From the NCBI RefSeq assembly GCF_001269925.1, contig NZ_LHVO01000027.1, positions 62,001 to 126,000 on the forward strand: DNA of 64,000 bases, written 5' to 3'. The notes beneath the pieces were generated by a model. The model ran no database searches, had not been told where the DNA came from, and saw only the letters and a program-made list of their open reading frames with translations. The stretch is from Pseudomonas sp. MIACH (GTDB lineage: Bacteria > Pseudomonadota > Gammaproteobacteria > Pseudomonadales > Pseudomonadaceae). Shown here in pieces: positions 56,161-64,000 of the stretch (the first letter of the stretch is position 1; every line of letters starts with the position of its first letter). The position numbers and the translations under genes are program-made.

Positions 56161-56973
56161 TCAGTCGGCGGTCGGCGCAGGCTGTATGGCAAGCTGGTCG
56201 GCCAGGCGCACGAACGCGGCCAGGTCCAGTTGCTCTGGGCGCAGGCTGCCATCGACGCCGGCAGCTTCGATTTCAGCGTTGCTCAGCAGGGCTTTGAGCG
56301 TGTTACGCAGGGTCTTGCGGCGTTGGTTGAACGCTTCACGCACCACTCGCTCGAGCAATTTGTGGTCCTTGGCCGGGTGTGGCAGCACGGCGTGCGGTAC
56401 GAGGCGCACGATGGCCGAGTCGACTTTCGGCGGCGGGTTGAATGCGCCCGGGCCAACGTTGAACAGGTGTTCGACGCGGCAGTGGTACTGGACCATTATC
56501 GACAGGCGGCCCCAATCACCTCCACCAGGGCCCGCGGCCAGGCGCTCCACCACTTCTTTTTGCAGCATGAAGTGCATGTCGCGGATGATCCCGGCGTTGT
56601 TCAGCAGGTGGAAAATGAGTGGCGTGGAGATGTTGTACGGCAGGTTACCCACCACGCGCAGGCTGTTGGGCGCGGCGTTGAGGGTATTGAAGTCGAACTT
56701 CAGTGCATCACCCTGATGCAGGTTGAAGTTGGGCTTGTCGGCGAACTGCTGGTTGAGGATCGGGATCAGGTCCTTGTCCAACTCCACCACGTCCAGTTGG
56801 CCGCCGCTGGCCAGCAGGCCTTGAGTCAGCGCGCCCTGGCCCGGGCCGATCTCCAGCAGACGGTCTTCTGGCTTGGCATGGATGGAGCGCAGGATACGGT
56901 CGATCACGCCAGCGTCGTGCAGGAAGTTTTGCCCGAAGCGCTTGCGCGCCCGGTGTTGGTAATGCTCGGTCAT
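56161..56973 (-). CDS. ksgA: 16S rRNA dimethyladenosine transferase (KsgA/RsmA)
   Basis: 270 residues starting [13 protein letters not shown], with SAM motif [15 protein letters not shown] and catalytic NLPYNIST. It dimethylates A1518 and A1519 of 16S rRNA late in 30S assembly. It overlaps pdxA by four bases. The synonym rsmA must not be confused with the CsrA-type RsmA protein bound by RsmY. Confidence 0.97.
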   Translation of the reverse strand: MTEHYQHRARKRFGQNFLHDAGVIDRILRSIHAKPEDRLLEIGPGQGALTQGLLASGGQLDVVELDKDLIPILNQQFADKPNFNLHQGDALKFDFNTLNAAPNSLRVVGNLPYNISTPLIFHLLNNAGIIRDMHFMLQKEVVERLAAGPGGGDWGRLSIMVQYHCRVEHLFNVGPGAFNPPPKVDSAIVRLVPHAVLPHPAKDHKLLERVVREAFNQRRKTLRNTLKALLSNAEIEAAGVDGSLRPEQLDLAAFVRLADQLAIQPAPTAD

Positions 56974-57959
56974 ATACGGGTCTCGGCCATCTGATAGGCG
57001 GTTTCCAGGGCCACGTGCAGGCTGCCGGTATCGATCTTGCCGCTGCCTGCCAAGTCCAGGGCGGTGCCATGGTCGACGGAGGTGCGGATGATCGGCAGGC
57101 CCAGTGTCACGTTGACTGCGGCGCCGAAGCCTTTGTACTTCAGCACGGGCAGCCCCTGGTCATGGTACATCGCCAGCACTGCGTCGCAGTGCTCCAGATA
57201 TTTGGGGGTAAATAGAGTGTCTGCAGGCAGTGGGCCACGCAGGTCCATGCCTTCTTGGCGCAGACGCTCCAGGGTTGGTTCGATGATGTCGATTTCTTCC
57301 TGGCCCAAGTGGCCGCCTTCGCCGGCGTGGGGGTTGAGCCCGCAGACCAGGATGCGCGGTTGGGCGATGCCGAATTTCTGTTGCAGGTCGGCATGCAGGA
57401 TGCGCGTAACGCGCTCCAGGCGCTCGGCGGTGATGGCGTCGGCAATGTCACGCAACGGCAGGTGTGTAGTCACCAGCGCGACCCGCAGGCCACGTGTGGC
57501 CAGCATCATCACCACTTGAGCGGTATTGGTCAGCTCAGCCAGGAATTCGGTGTGACCGGAAAATGCAATGCCCGATTCGTTGATCACGCCCTTGTGGACC
57601 GGTGCAGTGATCATGCCGGCGAAGTCGCCGTCGATGCAGCCTTGTCCCGCGCGGGTCAGGGTTTCCAGGACGAACGCCGCGTTGGCCGTGTCGAGTTGCC
57701 CGGCAACGACCTTGGCTTGCAGCGGGGTGTCCCACACATACAAGCTGCCAGCGGGCGCCGGCAGGTCGGGCCAGTTGCCCGGTGCCACGTCCAGCAGATT
57801 GACGACCACACCCAGCTGCGCGGCCCGCTCAAGGAGCAGGTCGCGGCTGGTAATGGCAATCAGGGGGTGCGGCTGGGGTTGCGAGGCGAGCAGCAGGCAC
57901 AGGTCTGGACCAATGCCGGCCGGCTCGCCGGGTGTTACCGCGAAACGCTGTGGTTTCAC
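56970..57959 (-). CDS. pdxA: 4-hydroxythreonine-4-phosphate dehydrogenase
   Basis: 329 residues. Family motifs [36 protein letters not shown] and [25 protein letters not shown] are complete with metal-binding histidines. It acts in vitamin B6 synthesis. It overlaps both surA and ksgA by four bases. Confidence 0.97.
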   Translation of the reverse strand: MKPQRFAVTPGEPAGIGPDLCLLLASQPQPHPLIAITSRDLLLERAAQLGVVVNLLDVAPGNWPDLPAPAGSLYVWDTPLQAKVVAGQLDTANAAFVLETLTRAGQGCIDGDFAGMITAPVHKGVINESGIAFSGHTEFLAELTNTAQVVMMLATRGLRVALVTTHLPLRDIADAITAERLERVTRILHADLQQKFGIAQPRILVCGLNPHAGEGGHLGQEEIDIIEPTLERLRQEGMDLRGPLPADTLFTPKYLEHCDAVLAMYHDQGLPVLKYKGFGAAVNVTLGLPIIRTSVDHGTALDLAGSGKIDTGSLHVALETAYQMAETRI

Positions 57960-59290
57960 TGTGCTGCCTGGTCGGTGCCTGTTTGCTCGGCGCCTGGCAG
58001 CTTGTTTTCCACGTAGGCTTCGTCACGGATCTGACGCAACCAAGTCTGCAGCTCTTCATCGTATTTGCGGTTACGCAGTACGTTCAGCGCTTGCTGCTCA
58101 CGGGCCTGGCTGGTGTTGTCGGTGGCGCGACGGCCAAGGACTTCCAGCACATGCCAGCCATACTGAGTCTTGAACGGTTTGGACAATACGCCTTGCGGAG
58201 TATCGGCCATTACCTGTTGGAACTCGGGCACCAAGGCTTTCGGGTCGATCCAATTCAGGTCGCCGCCGTTGAGGGCCGAGCCTGGATCCTCAGAGAAGCT
58301 TTTAGCCAGGGTGGCGAAGTCTTCACCGCTTTGGATGCGGTCATAGATCTTCTGGGCCAGTTCCTTGGTTTGCGCTTCGGTGCGAATTTCGCTTGGTTTG
58401 ACCAGGATATGACGAACATGCACTTCGTCTTTCAGCGAGGCCTCGCCACCGCGGCGTTCCAGCAACTTCAGGATAATGAAGCCGCCTGGCGTGCGTGCTG
58501 GCTGGGTGATGCCACCCACCTCCATTGCGCTCAGTTCGCGGTCGAACGGAGGTGGCAATTGAGCGGCTTTACGCCAGCCCATGTCACCGCCTTCAAGGGC
58601 GTTGTCGCTGCCGGATTGAGCAATCGCCATCTGGGCAAAGTCGGCACCGGCTTTCAGGCGATCATAAATGGCCTGGGTTTTGGCGGCGGCGGCATTGAGC
58701 TGCTCGGAGTTGGCGCTGTCCGGGGTCGGGATCAGGATATTGGCCAAGTGCAGTTCTTCGGAAAGCTGCATCTTGCCGAGATCCGAGGCCAGGAAGTTCT
58801 TCACTTCCTGTTCGGACACCTGAACCCGCTCGGCTACGCGGCGCTGACGCACACGGCTGATGATCATTTCGCGGCGGATCTGGTCACGGGCGTCCTCATA
58901 GGACAAACCGTCGTGGGCCAAGGCGGCGCGGAATTGATCAATGCTCATGTTGTTGCGTTGAGCGATGGTGCCGACCGCCTGGTTCAGTTCTTCGTCCGAA
59001 ATACGGATGCCGGAACGATCACCGATCTGCAGTTGCAGGTTTTCGACGATCAGGCGCTCCAGTACCTGCTGGTCCAGGACGCTGGTAGGTGGCACGCCGC
59101 CGCCACGCTTGGCGATGGTTTGCTGAACTTCCTTGACCCGCTGGTCGAGTTGGCTCTGCATGATCACATCGTTATCGACGATGGCCACTACTTTATCCAG
59201 CTGTTGAACCGCAGCGTGTGCCGATGCGGTCCCCAGGAACAGTGCGCCCAGCACTAGCGGGCGCAGACAATCAGAAAGCTTGGTCTTCAC
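57956..59290 (-). CDS. surA: Periplasmic chaperone / peptidyl-prolyl isomerase SurA
   Basis: About 444 residues. A signal peptide ([26 protein letters not shown]) precedes the chaperone domain and two parvulin domains (~175-275 with LHLANILIP, ~285-385 with [13 protein letters not shown]). It delivers outer-membrane proteins to Bam, and LptD, encoded just upstream, is a main client. I chose GTG 59290, overlapping lptD by 20 bases; a TTG at 59308 would add six residues. Confidence 0.94.
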   Translation of the reverse strand: MKTKLSDCLRPLVLGALFLGTASAHAAVQQLDKVVAIVDNDVIMQSQLDQRVKEVQQTIAKRGGGVPPTSVLDQQVLERLIVENLQLQIGDRSGIRISDEELNQAVGTIAQRNNMSIDQFRAALAHDGLSYEDARDQIRREMIISRVRQRRVAERVQVSEQEVKNFLASDLGKMQLSEELHLANILIPTPDSANSEQLNAAAAKTQAIYDRLKAGADFAQMAIAQSGSDNALEGGDMGWRKAAQLPPPFDRELSAMEVGGITQPARTPGGFIILKLLERRGGEASLKDEVHVRHILVKPSEIRTEAQTKELAQKIYDRIQSGEDFATLAKSFSEDPGSALNGGDLNWIDPKALVPEFQQVMADTPQGVLSKPFKTQYGWHVLEVLGRRATDNTSQAREQQALNVLRNRKYDEELQTWLRQIRDEAYVENKLPGAEQTGTDQAAQ

Positions 59291-62084
59291 GTTCACGATA
59301 ACCTTCAATGCCTTTGTCGAGGAAGCTCTCTACCTTGGCGCCGGTCAGGCCGCCGAGTCCTTTGAGGACGATCTGCAGGAAGAGCCCGTGGTCACCCTTT
59401 TCGTTAAGCGGGGCGATCTGGCTGTATTCGTCGTTGGAAACCCAGTAACGGTTGATGACGCGCAGTTTCCAGCAGCAGTTGTCGTACTCGAAACCACCGA
59501 AGGCTTCCAGGGTACGGTTGCGTGCGTAGTCATACTGCCAGCGGGTGATCAGGTTCCACTGGGGAATGATCGGCCACATCATCGAGAAGTCGTGTTGTTG
59601 GATTTTGTAGTAATCCTTCACGTAGTTCGCCGAGCCTGGGGTGCCGTAGTCGCCGCCGAATTGCCATTTGCCGGTCAGCTGGTTGTAGACGACCTGGTCG
59701 TTACGATAGCGATAACCAACGTTGATGATCTTGTTCGGGTCGTTTTCCGGCTGGTAGTGAAGCATCGCACTGCCGGAGCGAGGGCTGTGCTCCTCGGTGT
59801 CCCAGTTGTAACCGGCAGTGGCGCGCCAGTCACGGTTGAAGCGGAACTCGTAGTCCAGGGCAACCGGAGATACGTCGGATTGCGAATCGGCACGGTCGGC
59901 GGCCAGGATGCCCGGCAATTGAACTTCACGATCCTTGAAGTACAGCGCCTGGCCCACGGATACGCGCTGACGCTCGAAACCGTTTTCTTCGATCCAGCGG
60001 CTGGTCAAGCCAAGGGACAGCTTGTTTTCGTCGCCGATACGGTCCGTGCCGCTGAAGCGGTTGTCGCGGAACAACGACGCGTAGCTGAACGCGTACTCGC
60101 TGCTGTCGAAGATCGGGATATCGGACTGGTCCTTGTTCGGCACGTACAGGTAGAACGCGCGCGGCTCAAGGGTCTGGCGATAGTTTGTGCCGAACCAGTT
60201 GGTATCGCGGTCGAAATACAGGCCGCTGTCGAGACTGGCCACCGGAATCGCGCGGTCCTGGGAGCTCTTGAAGGAGCCGCCTGCGTACTGGGTGCCGGCA
60301 TTCGCTGCTGCTGTTTGTGCAGCGATGATGTCGTTCTTGCCCTTGTTGTCCAGGTCGAGATCGTACTTGGTGTAGACGTACTTGAGCTTCGGCGTCACAA
60401 AACCGTAGGTCCAGTTCATCGGGTATTCGACGGCGGGTGCTACGTTCAGGCGAGTACCGTTTGCACGGGTCAGGCCGGTTACGTAGGTGTCCAGGCGACG
60501 CTCGGTACCACCATCTTCATTGATGAAGTTGCCGGTTTCCAGGCTTCGCTCAAACCGAACTGCTTCGGTATCGTAGGTGAACTTCAATCCACCTGGGCGG
60601 AACGGCAGCTGACCATTCAAGGTGATCTGCGGCAGCCGGTCATAAGGTGTGGTCTGGGAAATCGTCGCCAGTTGATAGGCCTGCACGTTCAGGCGTGCCT
60701 GGAACGAATTCCCGCGATAGGTCACGGAGCCCTGCTGGTTGACGAAGTCCCGACTCTCAACACCTTCCTGGTAGGACTTGAGGTCCTGGAAGTAGTAAGG
60801 GTCGCTGATCTTGGTGTAGTCGACCTGGGTCAGTACGCGCGAATCCAACCCGCCCTTGTGCTGCCAATTGAGCATGTAGCGGGTTTTTTCGTAGTCGGTC
60901 TGCTTCTTGCGCTCGTCGTTGTCGTCGTTCAGGTACGCGCCGCCGAACTGGCCTTCGCTGGACTTGGTGAGGTAGCGGAATTCGCCTTCCATCATCATGC
61001 CGCGCTTGGTCATGTATTGCGGGTACAACGTGGCGTCGTAGTTTGGCGCCAGGTTGAAGTAGTACGGCGTGACCAGGGTGAAGCCGGTTTCGCCGCCGGT
61101 ACTGAAGCTTGGAGGCAGGAAGCCGGACTGACGACGGTCGTCGATCGGGAAATAGATATAAGGGGTGTACAGGATCGGAATGTTCTTGATCCGCAACGTC
61201 GCGTTGGTGGCCGTACCGAAACCGGTGGCCGGGTTCAACGTGATGTTGTTGCCCTTGAGCTGCCAGGCGTTGCTGTCTGGCTCGCAGGTGGTGTACGTAC
61301 CGTCCTTGAGACGGATGATCGCGTTTTCGGCGCGCTTGGCGTACAGCGCGTTACCGCGGATACGCGACTTGTGCAGCACGTATTCGGCGTTGTCGATCTG
61401 CGCCGCACCGGTGTCCAGCTGAACCTGGGCGTGGTCGCCGACGATCAGGGCGCCGTTGTCGCGCAGACGCACGTTGCCGTTCAGCTCGCCACGGTTCTCA
61501 GCCTGGTACAGGCTGGCTTCTTCCGACTCCAGCTGCATGCTGCCCTGGCGCATGACGACGTCACCGGCCAGGGTCGCCACTTGCGATTCCTGTTCGTAAC
61601 GAGAGGCCTTGGCACCGATGAAGGTAGGCGCATCGCTCTTGTTCGTCTTGTCGTTCATGCCAGGACGAGTTGGCTCGATGTACGCACCGGCGCAGTAAGG
61701 ACCGGTTTCGGCCAACTGGGCGGCGGTCAACTTTTCGCGAGGCACCCAGTCCAAGTGGCTGTAGTCGGCGCTGCGCGAACGCAGGCCACGGCCCTTGGAG
61801 TCGGTGACCAGTGCGGTCTTCGGCTCGGCTTCGGCACTGCCGCCAGCGTCGGCCTGCGCCGTGCTGTTGCCCGAGCTGACGGCTGCACCGTCATGCACCG
61901 GGCGCGGTGGCAATGGGGCGGCGGCGGTTTTCGGCGCGCAATCCCAGGCACCCGAAGCAGAGACTGAGCAGTCATACTGTTCCGCGGCGACCACGAATGA
62001 GGTGGCGAAAGGTTGCATGGCCAGCAGACTGCCGGTTACCAGCAACGGAAATTTTCTACGAAACGCGGGGGATTTCAATGCCAT
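59271..62084 (-). CDS. lptD: LPS-assembly protein LptD
   Basis: About 937 residues. ATG 62084 opens a signal peptide ([20 protein letters not shown], cleavage near VVAAEQYDC). An N-terminal OstA/LptA-like jellyroll (~190-320) is followed by a large beta-barrel. The aspartate/glutamine-rich ~60-residue N-terminal insert is usual in Pseudomonas. With LptE it places lipopolysaccharide in the outer leaflet. First gene of lptD-surA-pdxA-ksgA. Confidence 0.96.
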   Translation of the reverse strand: MALKSPAFRRKFPLLVTGSLLAMQPFATSFVVAAEQYDCSVSASGAWDCAPKTAAAPLPPRPVHDGAAVSSGNSTAQADAGGSAEAEPKTALVTDSKGRGLRSRSADYSHLDWVPREKLTAAQLAETGPYCAGAYIEPTRPGMNDKTNKSDAPTFIGAKASRYEQESQVATLAGDVVMRQGSMQLESEEASLYQAENRGELNGNVRLRDNGALIVGDHAQVQLDTGAAQIDNAEYVLHKSRIRGNALYAKRAENAIIRLKDGTYTTCEPDSNAWQLKGNNITLNPATGFGTATNATLRIKNIPILYTPYIYFPIDDRRQSGFLPPSFSTGGETGFTLVTPYYFNLAPNYDATLYPQYMTKRGMMMEGEFRYLTKSSEGQFGGAYLNDDNDERKKQTDYEKTRYMLNWQHKGGLDSRVLTQVDYTKISDPYYFQDLKSYQEGVESRDFVNQQGSVTYRGNSFQARLNVQAYQLATISQTTPYDRLPQITLNGQLPFRPGGLKFTYDTEAVRFERSLETGNFINEDGGTERRLDTYVTGLTRANGTRLNVAPAVEYPMNWTYGFVTPKLKYVYTKYDLDLDNKGKNDIIAAQTAAANAGTQYAGGSFKSSQDRAIPVASLDSGLYFDRDTNWFGTNYRQTLEPRAFYLYVPNKDQSDIPIFDSSEYAFSYASLFRDNRFSGTDRIGDENKLSLGLTSRWIEENGFERQRVSVGQALYFKDREVQLPGILAADRADSQSDVSPVALDYEFRFNRDWRATAGYNWDTEEHSPRSGSAMLHYQPENDPNKIINVGYRYRNDQVVYNQLTGKWQFGGDYGTPGSANYVKDYYKIQQHDFSMMWPIIPQWNLITRWQYDYARNRTLEAFGGFEYDNCCWKLRVINRYWVSNDEYSQIAPLNEKGDHGLFLQIVLKGLGGLTGAKVESFLDKGIEGYREREDQAF

Positions 62085-62214
62085 CTTATTAGTCCGGGCT
62101 TCCTGCGTGCCATCTGCCCGCGGTGTGGGCCGCACGCCTCTCGATGGTCTGAAAAAGATGCGTGATAATAAAGCATGACCCGCTTGACGGCTAGCGCCGT
62201 CGGAGACCCTTGTA

Positions 62215-63911
<1,697 letters not shown>

Positions 63912-63912
63912 C

Positions 63913-64000
63913 ATGTTGTGGCCAGGGACGCTGATCGGCGCCGGGGCTGGCTTTGCCATTGCCAGTATTCCGGGGGCCTTGTTGGGTGCGCTGTTGGGGC
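63913..64000 (+). CDS. djlA: DjlA-like membrane co-chaperone, N-terminal part (cut by window edge)
   Basis: The gene begins MLWPGTLIGAGAGFAIASIP at ATG 63913, one base after the murU stop, and runs off the right end. The glycine/alanine-rich hydrophobic N-terminus is the membrane anchor seen in DjlA/TerB-type DnaJ proteins at this place in other pseudomonads. Only 29 codons are visible. Confidence 0.6.
   Translation, partial: MLWPGTLIGAGAGFAIASIPGALLGALLG

Noticed and set aside
59280..61967. Very long open frame antisense to lptD
   Set aside because: Produced by high-GC third-position bias; no start signal or family, while lptD on the other strand is certain.

Overview
The window is a stretch of a Pseudomonas chromosome, most likely the P. 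fluorescens group. The gene order (bio genes, acyl-CoA dehydrogenases, rsmY, pqq, dav, rpoD-dnaG-rpsU, cca, apaH-ksgA-pdxA-surA-lptD, amgK-murU) is the usual Pseudomonas core backbone. Protein sequences, the high GC codon choice, a GacA box with an RsmY-type sRNA, a PsrA box and REP elements all agree. Both ends cut through genes: phoX on the left and a djlA-like gene on the right.

Left part (1-26.6 kb). A partial Tat-exported PhoX phosphatase, modE and comF lie on the minus strand. The biotin operon bioBFHCD follows with 4-8 base overlaps and a REP element between bioB and bioF. Next come a small conserved protein and three long acyl-CoA dehydrogenases interrupted by a membrane diguanylate cyclase; the first dehydrogenase has a sigma70-like promoter with a PsrA operator. 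The Gac/Rsm sRNA gene rsmY sits between the third dehydrogenase and a LysR regulator that is divergent from a class-III aminotransferase. A 52-residue Pmp3/YqaE membrane peptide, the PQQ cofactor cluster (pqqA-B-C-D-E and pqqF), the lysine-catabolic pair davB-davA with an Lrp-type regulator, and a VOC-fold protein complete this part.

Accessory island (26.67-36.72 kb). A 9.97-kb element sits in the 3' half of a tRNA-Ile(CAU) gene and is bounded by perfect 76-bp direct repeats. It is more AT-rich and patchy than its surroundings. From the left it holds putative integrase arm sites, a LexA box in front of two small unknown genes, an array of fourteen 8-bp units followed by two hairpins, a RES-domain toxin facing a convergent HTH protein, a family-25 glycosyltransferase, and a HigA-like HTH protein facing a convergent Gp49/RelE-like protein. 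It continues with a small unknown gene, a three-gene minus-strand block (tail hub, tail spike, orphan cytosine methyltransferase), a 5'-truncated tyrosine integrase, and a translationally coupled 346-residue gene of unknown function. That last gene, the SOS-box small operon and the two tail-to-tail toxin/antitoxin-like pairs are the best candidates for something undescribed.

Right part (36.7-64 kb). This is ordinary core genome. It contains the RmcA-type PAS-GGDEF-EAL protein, the rpsU-dnaG-rpoD macromolecular synthesis genes, tsaD, plsY, folB-folK, cca, and the stress operon prkA-yeaH-spoVR with a nested-hairpin terminator. It then has glpE, the operon running lptD-surA-pdxA-ksgA followed by apaG-apaH, and, divergently, amgK-murU for peptidoglycan recycling. 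A pair of REP sequences supplies the stop codons of both folK and cca.
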